The translations under genes were made by a program, and so were the position numbers. The notes under the pieces are model-generated. The model searched no databases, was not told the DNA's origin, and saw only the letters and a list, made by a program, of their open reading frames with translations. From JBPCRW01 sp050996405 (GTDB taxonomy: Bacteria; Acidobacteriota; Blastocatellia; Pyrinomonadales; Pyrinomonadaceae): DNA of 8,812 nucleotides. Every line of letters begins with the position of its first letter. Positions within the stretch are counted from its first letter, which is position 1. The stretch is from contig JBPCRW010000207.1 of assembly GCA_050996405.1 (NCBI GenBank), positions 1-8,812 of the forward strand. The letters run 5' to 3'. Shown in pieces: positions 1 through 6,814 of this stretch.

Positions 1-1009
1 CGTTAAATTTCAGCGCATCTGAAAATTCTTCGGGAATCCGCGTCCAGAGATAAAATGCCGAGCCGGAATTATAGATTTTGAATCCTAAATCGGTTAACTC
101 TTCGCTGACAAAGCGGCGTTTCGCGTCAAATTTATCGCGCAGTTTCGCGTAATAATTTTCGTCCGCCATTAAAACTTTTGCGAGAGCCGCTTGCAGAGGC
201 GTGGCGGGGCAGACGTAAATCACGTTTGCCGCGTTGTTAATCGGTTGAATAAGTTCGCCTTTGCCGTAAGCGTAGCCCAAACGCCAGCCGGAGATATTCC
301 AGGATTTGGAAAATGAGTTAACGGTAATCGTCCGCTTCCACATCTCCGGCAAAGACGCAATCGGGATGTGCGGATTTTCGCCCGTCACGAAATGTTCATA
401 AACTTCGTCGGAGATGACGAGCAAATCTAATTCTTTCGCAACTTCGGCGACGGCTTCGAGTTCGATTTCGGTCATTACTTTGCCCGACGGATTAGCGGGC
501 GTGCAGACGATAATCGCTTTTAAGGGAAATTCCGCGCGGTCTTTTAATTCTTTGCATTTCGCCAGCAGCGCGTCTTTTTCAAACGTCAATTTTTCGTCTA
601 ATTCAAACGTCTCTGTTTTGCCGCCGAATTCTTCCAAAATTCTGCGGTGATACGGATAATACGGCTCGAACACGAGCGCGGATTTGCCGCGCAGATAACT
701 TTGCGCTATACCGATGAGCGCGCCGGTTCCGCCGTTGGTAATCATAATTTCAAACGGTCTGGCTTCTACGTCAACTTCGATGCCGTTATACTTTTTTATC
801 TTTTCGGCGACCGTTTTTCTTAAGTTAACATCGCCTTCCGACGCGCCGTAATGATTCCGGCTGGCGGCGATAATTTCGGCGGCTTCTCTAGCTAATTGCG
901 GGTCAATCGGCAGTTCCGACTGACCTTGCACGAGATTGCCGCTCGCAGGCACAAGGCGCGTAATCGCGCGAATATCGGGTTTGATTTTTTTCGTTTTTGT
1001 TTCGGTCAT
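1..1009 (-). CDS. Class I/II pyridoxal-phosphate aminotransferase, C-terminus cut by window edge
   Basis: The minus-strand frame starts at the ATG at 1007-1009 and stays open to the left edge, giving 336 codons. Fold-type I aminotransferases are usually about 380-400 residues, so roughly 50-60 C-terminal residues are missing, including the expected substrate-carboxylate arginine. Visible family marks are TNGGTGAL (91-98, cofactor phosphate loop), the ANPSGK loop with Asn173, ISDEVYEH with Asp201 and Tyr204 (pyridine-ring contacts), and NSFSKSWNISGWRLGY, in which Lys235 should form the Schiff base and Arg243 follows in the usual SK-x(5)-G-x-R-x-G pattern. It should be a cytosolic enzyme moving an amino group between an amino acid and a 2-oxo acid. 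The aspartate/aromatic/methionine-type subfamily and the substrate cannot be fixed from what is visible. It is divergent from the P450 gene. No Shine-Dalgarno motif precedes the ATG; a TATAAT hexamer lies four bases upstream of it. Confidence 0.93.
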   Translation of the reverse strand, partial: MTETKTKKIKPDIRAITRLVPASGNLVQGQSELPIDPQLAREAAEIIAASRNHYGASEGDVNLRKTVAEKIKKYNGIEVDVEARPFEIMITNGGTGALIGIAQSYLRGKSALVFEPYYPYHRRILEEFGGKTETFELDEKLTFEKDALLAKCKELKDRAEFPLKAIIVCTPANPSGKVMTEIELEAVAEVAKELDLLVISDEVYEHFVTGENPHIPIASLPEMWKRTITVNSFSKSWNISGWRLGYAYGKGELIQPINNAANVIYVCPATPLQAALAKVLMADENYYAKLRDKFDAKRRFVSEELTDLGFKIYNSGSAFYLWTRIPEEFSDALKFN

Positions 1010-1013
1010 AACG

Positions 1014-1019
1014 ATTATA
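1014..1019 (-). promoter_or_regulatory. Possible -10 element (TATAAT) of the aminotransferase gene
   Basis: On the minus strand this hexamer is a perfect TATAAT, only four bases before the aminotransferase ATG. If used, transcription would start at or within a base or two of the ATG, giving a leaderless or nearly leaderless mRNA, which would fit the lack of a ribosome-binding site. No convincing TTGACA-like -35 is seen at 16-18 bases upstream. This is a sequence match plus inference; such AT-rich hexamers also occur by chance. Confidence 0.3.
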
Positions 1020-1058
1020 AAAATAACAGTTTTTCGGCGAGATTTCTAAACGGGAAAA

Positions 1059-1150
1059 GAAATTTACAGGGATTAAAGAGATGAACAGGGATTAAAATAA
1101 AATTCTATTTCTTCTTATCCCTGCCTATCCTCTTCATCCCTGTAAATTTC
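1059..1150. repeat. Imperfect palindromic intergenic repeat (ACAGGGAT word family)
   Basis: Two 36-base arms (1059-1094 and 1115-1150) face each other across a 20-base AT-rich loop; by eye 28 of 36 positions agree, with the outer 15 perfect (core GAAATTTACAGGGAT). Within the left arm the words GGGAT (1069), GAGAT (1078) and GGGAT (1088) recur every 9-10 bases, so each arm is a small tandem array. It fills most of the spacer between the divergent aminotransferase and P450 genes and ends 14 bases before the first possible P450 ATG. From memory, similar ACAGGGATGAA-type words recur in intergenic DNA of unrelated bacteria; a genome search is needed for copy number here. Confidence 0.85.
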
Positions 1151-1164
1151 TCCGTTATTAATCT

Positions 1165-2538
1165 ATGCAGAATTTCTCTGATAAAATCGTTTTGATGAAA
1201 GTCCAAATGCAAAATTCGCCGCCGACCGTTAAGACAGATTTAATCGGCGGGCATTTCCGCTCGTTTCGCAAAAATCCGACCGGCTTTTTAGAAAATCTGT
1301 CCAAACTCGGCGACGTGACGACTTTTCGGATGGGCAAAATTCCCGCGTTTTTAATCAATCATCCAGATTTAATCCGCGATTTGCTGGTCACGAATCACCA
1401 GAAATTTATCAAAGGTCGCACGCTGCAAAAGGCGAAAAGTCTGTTGGGCGAAGGTCTTTTGACGAGCGAAAAAGAATTTCATCTGCGCCAGCGGCGAATG
1501 ATTCAGCCCGCGTTTCACCGCGCGAGAATCAACGAATACGCCAAAGCGATGATTGAATTCGGCGAGAAAATGTCGAATGAATGGCAGGGCGGCGACACGC
1601 GCGATATTGATAAAGAAATGATGCGGCTGACGCTGTGGATTGTCGGGAAAACTTTGTTCGGCGCAAACGTCGAGCGCGAAACGAACGACGTTGGCAAAGC
1701 GATGACGACGATTATTTCGATGTTCAATTTTATGCTTTTTCCATTTCCCGAAGTTCTGGAAAAGCTGCCTCTGCCGCCGATTAAAAAATTGAGAAATGCC
1801 AGAAAAACGCTCGACGAAATAATCTACAAAATTATCGAGACGCGCCGAAAATCGGGCGAAGATACGGGCGATTTGCTTTCGATGCTTCTTCTGGCGCAGG
1901 ACGAGGAAACCGGCGGCGCGATGACCGACAAACAGGTGCGCGATGAATGTTTGACGCTTTTTCTAGCCGGACACGAAACGACAGCGAACGCGCTTGTCTG
2001 GACGTTTTATCTGCTCTCGCAAAATCCCGAATCCGAGAAAAAATTTCACGCCGAACTCGATGCGGTTTTGAATGGAAAACCTTTAACGCCCGAAGATTAT
2101 CCGCGTTTAAAATACACCGAACAAATCCTAGCCGAATCAATGCGCCTTTTTCCGCCCGCCTGGACGATTGGGAGATCGGCAATTGAAGAACACGAATTCG
2201 CGGGCTACAAAATTTCGCCGAAATCTTTAGTGCTGGCAAGCCAATTCGTAATGCACCGCGACCCGCGATTTTGGGAAAACGCGGAAAATTTTCAACCCGA
2301 ACGCTGGGGAAAACTTTCCATCAAAGAAGCCGGAAACAAGTTTATTTATTTTCCGTTCAGCAAAGGCATCCGAAGCTGCGTCGGCGAACAATTCGCGTGG
2401 ATGGAGGGCGTTTTATTATTGGCGATTTTAGGCAGAAAGTGGAAATTCGGTTTAATGCCCGAACAAAAAATCGCGCTTCAGCCGATGATTACGCTGCGTC
2501 CGAAATACGGGATGAAAATGCGAATTGAAAAACGATAA
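1165..2538 (+). CDS. Cytochrome P450 monooxygenase
   Basis: A complete, soluble P450 of up to 457 residues with no signal peptide or membrane anchor. The landmarks appear in order: a C-helix HLRQRRMIQPAFHR (106-119, His in place of the commoner Trp of WxxxR), the I-helix oxygen-binding AGHETT (268-273), the K-helix ExxR (Glu324-Arg327), PERW (378-381), and the heme-thiolate loop FSKGIRSCVG (398-407) with Cys405 as the axial iron ligand. P450s insert one oxygen atom from O2 into a substrate using electrons from a ferredoxin or reductase partner. No partner is fused or adjacent here, so it probably draws on one encoded elsewhere. Substrate and CYP family are not assignable. ATGs at 1165, 1195 and 1207 are all possible starts; none has a clear Shine-Dalgarno, and the conserved part begins around residue 19, so the two later ones are quite plausible. 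It converges on the kinase gene with 9 bases between stops. Confidence 0.96.
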   Translation: MQNFSDKIVLMKVQMQNSPPTVKTDLIGGHFRSFRKNPTGFLENLSKLGDVTTFRMGKIPAFLINHPDLIRDLLVTNHQKFIKGRTLQKAKSLLGEGLLTSEKEFHLRQRRMIQPAFHRARINEYAKAMIEFGEKMSNEWQGGDTRDIDKEMMRLTLWIVGKTLFGANVERETNDVGKAMTTIISMFNFMLFPFPEVLEKLPLPPIKKLRNARKTLDEIIYKIIETRRKSGEDTGDLLSMLLLAQDEETGGAMTDKQVRDECLTLFLAGHETTANALVWTFYLLSQNPESEKKFHAELDAVLNGKPLTPEDYPRLKYTEQILAESMRLFPPAWTIGRSAIEEHEFAGYKISPKSLVLASQFVMHRDPRFWENAENFQPERWGKLSIKEAGNKFIYFPFSKGIRSCVGEQFAWMEGVLLLAILGRKWKFGLMPEQKIALQPMITLRPKYGMKMRIEKR

Positions 2539-2547
2539 TCCAATCGC

Positions 2548-5400
2548 TTACTCGCCGTCGTTTATCTGCAAGCGTCCGGTCAAGCTGGCGATGACGGTTG
2601 CCAGTTCTTCCGGCTCGACGGGCTTGGAAACGTGGTTTTGAAAACCTGCCGCCAAAGCGCGCATTCGGTCTTGCGCGCGCGTGAAAGCCGTCAGCGCGAC
2701 TGCCGGAATGTTAATATCGAGCGCGCGAACTTTGCGAATCAGCGAATAGCCATCTTCGTCGGGCATTCCGATGTCGGAAACTAAAACGTCCGGTTTCTGA
2801 TTTTCAACGGCTTGCAGTCCGCTTTCGGCAGAGTTTGCCGTGATGACGGTCGCGCCATAATTCGTCAGCGATTGAACCAGCAACTGGCGCGTATCTTCTT
2901 CGTCGTCAACCACTAAAATCAAAAGCCCGTCGAGACTTAAATTAGTTTCCGATTCCAAAAACGGTTGATTAACATTGATAATTATCTCTTCATCCGGCGG
3001 TGCTGCGGCAACCGGAAGTCCGACAATAAATGTCGAGCCTGCGCCCTCGCCTTCGCTATGGGCGCGCACCGTTCCGCCGTGCATTTCCGTCAGATGCCGG
3101 ACAATCGCCAGTCCCAATCCCAAGCCGCCGAATTTTCTGATACTCGAAGCGTCCGCCTGGCTGAAACGGTCAAAAACGTGCGGCAGAAATTCCGGTTTGA
3201 TACCGACTCCGGTATCTTTGACGCGAATTTCGACGCGCGAATCGGCACGCTCGATTTCAATCGCCACGCCGCCGCCGTTCGGTGTAAATTTAATGGCATT
3301 TGACAGTAGATTCCAAACTACCTGCTGGAGACGGTTCGGGTCGCCGGAAATGTGACTGATGCCGGAATCTTCCCGAACTTCGAGAACGATATTTTTCGCT
3401 TCAGCCGCCGGTCGAACGGTTTCCAGAGCCGCTTCGACGAAACTAATCGGTTTGATAGTCATTATTTCGAGCCGCAGTTTGCCGGAAATAATCCGTGACA
3501 CATCGAGCAAATCTTCTATCAGGCGATTCTGCACGTTGGCGTTGCGAACGATTGTTTCGATGGCTTTCTGCAAGGTTTTTTCGTCGAGTTTTCCCTGCTG
3601 CATCAAACGCGACCAGCCTAAAATAGAATTTAGCGGCGCGCGCAGTTCGTGCGAAACGGTGGCGAGAAATTCGTCGCGCAGGCGGTTGGCGATTTCCGCG
3701 TCTTTGCGGGCGGCTTGCTCGCGTTCGAGCAGTTTTTCGCGTTCGGCTTCTGCCTGTTTGTGTTCGATACTCAAACTGATAATGTTCGCCGCCGCTTCGA
3801 TTGCTTTGAAAGCGTCATCTCCGAGCGGCTGGCGGGCAAATACCGCCACGACTCCGACCATCCGCTCGCCGATAATCAAAGGATAACCCGCAAAAGCTAC
3901 CATTCCTTCGCGCTTCGCCCATTCCTGATTGCCGACTTGAGGGTCGCCGATCACCGAATTGGTCAAATGCGGCTTGCGCTCTTCGGCGATGCGCCCGATT
4001 TTCAATTTGCCGACCGGAACGCGGCTGTGCGCCCCGTCCGTGTGCGTATACATTCCCGCGCTGGCTTCGAGTTCCAGCATGTTTTCTTTCTGGTTGAGCG
4101 TCCAGATGCGGACAAATGCCGCGTCGAGATTTTTGACGACCGCTTCGGCGCAGGATTGCAGAATCTCCGGCAGTGATTTGCTTTGAATTAAGGCGAGACT
4201 GACATCCGAGTTCAGCAGCGACAAACGTTCCCGCTCGACGAGTGTTTGTTCGGCTTTTTTGCGGGCGGTGATATTGATATGCGAAACGACCGTGCCGCTT
4301 TCCATCGGGTTGACTTGCATCAGAAACCAGTTTTCTTCGCTCGGAGAATGACACGGGTATTCAAATGAAAATTCCTTTTGCTCGCCGTTTAATATCGCCC
4401 GCAGGTTTCCGAGAACTTTTTGGGTGTCTTCTTCAAACGCTGCGGATTTTTCGCAAACGCTCAGATAATTCTGCCCGATTCCGGTCGCGGATATTTTTTC
4501 TTCGACGCAATTTGCCGCCGCGAAATTATTCCAGCCGCGATTAACTTCGATAATCGTTCCATCTTTATCTAAAACGGCGATATGCGCCGGAAGCGAATCG
4601 AGAATGGCGCGCGTAAATATTTCGCTCTGACGGGTTGTTTCTTCCGATTGTTCGCGCCGCGTTATCTCGGTTTTTAATTCTTCGTTGGTTTTTCCTAACG
4701 CCAGCGTTCTTTCTTCGACACGCTTTTCCAAATCGTGATTTGCTTCCTTCAGAGCGTTTTCGGCTCGGCTGCGTTTTCCGGTTTCGCGGAAGATAGCCAG
4801 ATTTGCCAGACCGAGCGACAAAATTCCGGCAATGCCGCCCAGAACAAGTATTCGAGAAGTTTCGCTTATACTATTGTCTAAATCCGTTTCGCGTTTTACT
4901 AACAAATCCTTTTCAGAGTCTTTCATTTGAGCAATCAGACTGCGAATTTCGTCCATCACGGATTTGCCCTGCACGGACAACTGGGAAACCGTCGGATTTA
5001 AACCCTGCGTCCGGCGAGCGTCGATAAACTGTCGGATTAAACTGAGCCTTTGATTTGTCAAAACTCTAAGCCGTAAAACTTTTTGCGTTTGCTCCGCGTT
5101 GTCGGCAGTCAGGTTGTGCAGCTGGTTCAAATCTTCGTCAATTACCTGCGTGGTGTGATTATAAGGCTCTAAAAAAGATTCGTCGCCGGTAATGACAAAG
5201 CCGTGTCCGGAAGTTTCCGCGTCAACCATTAAGGTCAGAGTGCCATCCAGTTGCAGCAAAACTTCCTGCGTGTGTTTTTCCCATTTTATCGCTTCGGCAA
5301 GCGTCGTTATCCGGCGATAAGCGAAAAAACCGATAGTGACCAGCAGGATAAAAGCGACCAGAAAAGCTAATGGAATTTGTCTTTCAAGCGTTAATCTCAT
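2548..5400 (-). CDS. Membrane-bound hybrid sensor histidine kinase (CHASE3-PAS-GAF-HisKA-HATPase-REC)
   Basis: A 950-residue hybrid two-component kinase. Order: TM1 (about 9-28); an extracytoplasmic CHASE3-type sensor (about 31-180, with the typical AETSGHGFVITGDESFLEPY at 61-80); TM2 (about 184-204); a charged coiled coil (about 210-260); PAS (about 262-382); GAF (about 390-545); a second coiled coil; HisKA with SHELRAP, phospho-acceptor His584; HATPase_c with N-box (NLLSN, 697-701), DTGVG (729-733), DRFSQAD (744-750) and GGLGLGLAI (758-766); and a C-terminal receiver with acidic DDEED (832-836), phospho-acceptor Asp876 in SDIGMPDEDG, and Lys926. All catalytic residues are present, so it should be active. 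The signal is unknown. No separate response regulator or output gene is adjacent, so the phosphate probably passes to a regulator or Hpt protein elsewhere. The start is the ATG at 5398-5400, without a good Shine-Dalgarno. Confidence 0.97.
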   Translation of the reverse strand: MRLTLERQIPLAFLVAFILLVTIGFFAYRRITTLAEAIKWEKHTQEVLLQLDGTLTLMVDAETSGHGFVITGDESFLEPYNHTTQVIDEDLNQLHNLTADNAEQTQKVLRLRVLTNQRLSLIRQFIDARRTQGLNPTVSQLSVQGKSVMDEIRSLIAQMKDSEKDLLVKRETDLDNSISETSRILVLGGIAGILSLGLANLAIFRETGKRSRAENALKEANHDLEKRVEERTLALGKTNEELKTEITRREQSEETTRQSEIFTRAILDSLPAHIAVLDKDGTIIEVNRGWNNFAAANCVEEKISATGIGQNYLSVCEKSAAFEEDTQKVLGNLRAILNGEQKEFSFEYPCHSPSEENWFLMQVNPMESGTVVSHINITARKKAEQTLVERERLSLLNSDVSLALIQSKSLPEILQSCAEAVVKNLDAAFVRIWTLNQKENMLELEASAGMYTHTDGAHSRVPVGKLKIGRIAEERKPHLTNSVIGDPQVGNQEWAKREGMVAFAGYPLIIGERMVGVVAVFARQPLGDDAFKAIEAAANIISLSIEHKQAEAEREKLLEREQAARKDAEIANRLRDEFLATVSHELRAPLNSILGWSRLMQQGKLDEKTLQKAIETIVRNANVQNRLIEDLLDVSRIISGKLRLEIMTIKPISFVEAALETVRPAAEAKNIVLEVREDSGISHISGDPNRLQQVVWNLLSNAIKFTPNGGGVAIEIERADSRVEIRVKDTGVGIKPEFLPHVFDRFSQADASSIRKFGGLGLGLAIVRHLTEMHGGTVRAHSEGEGAGSTFIVGLPVAAAPPDEEIIINVNQPFLESETNLSLDGLLILVVDDEEDTRQLLVQSLTNYGATVITANSAESGLQAVENQKPDVLVSDIGMPDEDGYSLIRKVRALDINIPAVALTAFTRAQDRMRALAAGFQNHVSKPVEPEELATVIASLTGRLQINDGE

Positions 5401-5458
5401 AAATCTTTTTAAGTCGTGAAATCGTTCAAATATATTTCAATAATTTTACGATTTTGGT

Positions 5459-5510
5459 TTCGGCGCGTCGAGCGGAATCCAGCTTAATGTTTTTTGCTTG
5501 ACGCGCCGAA
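5459..5510. repeat. Inverted repeat / hairpin in the spacer between the kinase and rnhB
   Basis: Arms 5459-5473 and 5496-5510 pair over 15 positions (TTCGGCGCGTC exactly, then four more with one G-T wobble), leaving a 22-base loop. The arms are much more GC-rich than the surrounding spacer. It lies downstream of rnhB and about 60 bases upstream of the kinase ATG. Neither strand shows a T-run directly after the stem, so a standard intrinsic terminator is not supported. It could end rnhB transcription by another route, act in the kinase leader, or be an operator. Around it (5401-5635) I see no convincing gene. Confidence 0.6.
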
Positions 5511-5635
5511 CGCGCGGTCGTGAACAAAAATCATTTTTTCGATGAGAATCTTGCCGACGCGCGCCACGTCTTTCGGATAAAAACAATTCGGATGACAGTT
5601 TATCCTAACTTTATTGATTTTGTTTTGTCGAATTT

Positions 5636-6244
5636 TTATGCGACGGGCGGCACGCCGCGAAAACTTTTACGGTGAATCTCGCACGCGCCGTAGATTTTTA
5701 AGGCTTCAAAATGCGCTCGCGTGCCGTAGCCGACGTGCTTTGAAAATCCATAAACCGGATAAACTTTGTCGAGTTGGCGCATTAAATTGTCGCGGTAGGT
5801 TTTTGCGATGACAGAAGCGGCGGCAATCGAAGCGGAAATCGCGTCGCCGTGAATAATGGCTTTTTGCGGCAAAATTACTTCTTTTAGCTGAACCGCGTCA
5901 ATCAACAGAAAATTGGCTGGCGGCTGGAGATTTTCGATTGCGCGACACATTGCTTTTTTCGTCGCTCGCAGGATATTTATTTCATCTATTTCATCGGCTT
6001 CGATTTGCGCGATTGAAAAGGCGACGGCGTTTCGGCGAAGTTCCTCATCGATTTTCAGACGCTTTCTTTCGGAAAGTTTTTTGGAATCGTTCAAGCCTTC
6101 GGGTAGAGGCTTCGATAAATCTAAAATCACGGCGGCGGCAACGACCGCGCCCGCCAGACAGCCGCGACCAACTTCGTCAACTCCGGCGACAAAGCGGAAA
6201 CCTTCGGCGATTGCCTGCCGTTCAAAATTAATTCCGACAGCCAT
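5636..6244 (-). CDS. rnhB: Ribonuclease HII
   Basis: A 202-residue protein, normal length for RNase HII. The enzyme cleaves RNA in RNA/DNA hybrids and incises 5' of single ribonucleotides misincorporated in DNA, starting ribonucleotide excision repair in the cytoplasm. The DEDD metal-binding set is complete: Asp23 and Glu24 in AGVDEVGRGCLAG, Asp116 in LLIDA, and Asp134 in HGDA. Family segments DSKKLSER (53-60) and SIAAASVIAKTYRD (139-152) flank them, and the C-terminal YGFSKHVGYGTRAHFEAL is typical. It is the last gene of the ribosomal cluster, 112 bases after rplS, a common position in many phyla. No Shine-Dalgarno precedes the ATG at 6242-6244, and a palindromic repeat fills the upstream spacer. 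Confidence 0.98.
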   Translation of the reverse strand: MAVGINFERQAIAEGFRFVAGVDEVGRGCLAGAVVAAAVILDLSKPLPEGLNDSKKLSERKRLKIDEELRRNAVAFSIAQIEADEIDEINILRATKKAMCRAIENLQPPANFLLIDAVQLKEVILPQKAIIHGDAISASIAAASVIAKTYRDNLMRQLDKVYPVYGFSKHVGYGTRAHFEALKIYGACEIHRKSFRGVPPVA

Positions 6245-6255
6245 AAAAGAAAATT

Positions 6256-6346
6256 AGGACGCGGATGAACACGGATTCGATGGATTTTCGCAGATTTATT
6301 TTAAAAATCCGCACTCATCCGATTTATCCGCGTTTGTCCGCGTCCT
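6256..6346. repeat. Imperfect palindromic repeat (GGACGCGGAT word family) in the rplS-rnhB spacer
   Basis: Two arms of about 42 bases (6256-6297 and 6305-6346) face each other over a 7-base loop, with roughly 29 of 42 positions agreeing by eye and the outer ten (AGGACGCGGA) perfect. GGAT occurs at 6263, 6273 and 6282 and AGAT at 6292, so the arm is a degenerate array with a period of 9-10 bases, close to one DNA helical turn. It occupies nearly all of the 112-base spacer and would be transcribed as a long hairpin between the rplS and rnhB messages. Without a U-tract it is not a standard terminator. Words of this type are, as I recall, scattered through many bacterial genomes. Confidence 0.85.
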
Positions 6347-6356
6347 ATTAAATGTT

Positions 6357-6737
6357 TTATTTTTTCGCTGCGGTTTTCGCCGCGTCTTTGTTGCGTGTAT
6401 CGCGTTCTTTGATGCGAGCCGCCTTGCCGCGCAGTTCACGCAGATAATAAAGTTTCGCGCGCCGGACTTTGCCGCGCCGCACCACGTCAATGTGGTCAAT
6501 AATCGTCGCGTGAAGCGGGAAAATTCTTTCCACGCCGACACCGAAACTGACCTTGCGGACGGTCACGGTTTCGCGCGCGCCGCCGTGTTTGCGGGCGATA
6601 ACCAAGCCTTCAAAAACCTGAAGTCGTTCCTTGTTTCCTTCTTTGATGCGGACGTGAATTTTCACCGTGTCGCCCGATTGAAACGCGGGAATATTTTCTT
6701 TTAATTGTGTTTTTTCAATACTATCCAAACGATTCAT
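6357..6737 (-). CDS. rplS: 50S ribosomal protein bL19
   Basis: A 126-residue protein from the ATG at 6735-6737. A TTG at 6765-6767 would add ten residues (MPRHLSLNKE) that are not like bL19, so the ATG start is preferred. bL19 sits at the 30S/50S interface and helps form an intersubunit bridge. The sequence matches the family almost throughout: IPAFQSGDTVKIHVRIKEG (16-34), ERLQVFEGLVIARK (37-50), VSFGVGVERIFPLHA (63-77), and VVRRGKVRRAKLYYLRELRG (85-104), followed by a Lys/Ala-rich tail ending TAAKK, slightly longer than in the shortest homologues. It follows trmD after 71 bases. The bases before the ATG (ACTAAATAAAGAA) hold no clear Shine-Dalgarno. Confidence 0.97.
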   Translation of the reverse strand: MNRLDSIEKTQLKENIPAFQSGDTVKIHVRIKEGNKERLQVFEGLVIARKHGGARETVTVRKVSFGVGVERIFPLHATIIDHIDVVRRGKVRRAKLYYLRELRGKAARIKERDTRNKDAAKTAAKK

Positions 6738-6793
6738 TTCTTTATTTAGTGAGAGGTGACGCGGCAAAAGTAAAATTTTTTTAATTACCTTTG

Positions 6794-6814
6794 ACTATTC
6801 ACATTCAACTATTC
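6794..6814. repeat. Three-unit heptamer repeat at the end of trmD
   Basis: On the plus strand the units are ACTATTC, ACATTCA and ACTATTC, a 7-base period (minus strand: GAATAGT, TGAATGT, GAATAGT). The trmD stop codon (TAG, 6809-6811) is inside the last unit. Unlike its neighbours it has no clear inverted partner in the spacer; a weak candidate, TAGTGAGAGGTGA, starts near 6747. It may be the surviving half of a dyad. Short and low in information, so chance cannot be excluded. Confidence 0.5.

Noticed and set aside
1059..1150. Insertion sequence or its terminal inverted repeats
   Set aside because: Only a 20-base loop separates the arms, there is no transposase and no obvious target duplication. 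A small non-autonomous element remains possible but is not shown.
1832..2239. Minus-strand 135-codon open frame inside the P450 gene
   Set aside because: It lies antisense to the I-helix, ExxR and adjacent P450 coding sequence, is Arg/Ser-rich with no recognisable motif, and is a shadow frame.
3359..4354. Several 112-179-codon open frames on both strands inside the kinase gene
   Set aside because: They overlap the HisKA, GAF and PAS coding regions in other frames, have biased composition and no domains. The long kinase frame explains the DNA.
5913..6257. Plus-strand open frame opposite rnhB (114 codons)
   Set aside because: Antisense to conserved RNase HII motifs, Ser/Arg/Ala-rich and without family features.
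6296..6541. Minus-strand 81-codon frame overlapping rplS and the repeat
   Set aside because: It is an alternate frame of rplS that continues into the palindrome; the rplS frame is clearly the real one.
6738..6767. Longer bL19 from the TTG at 6765-6767
   Set aside because: The extra ten residues do not resemble bL19, and an ATG at 6735-6737 begins a family-typical N-terminus.
6738..6808. Autoregulatory leader for a ribosomal protein upstream of rplS
   Set aside because: I could not find a structured, conserved-looking leader; the region is AT-rich with one short heptamer array.
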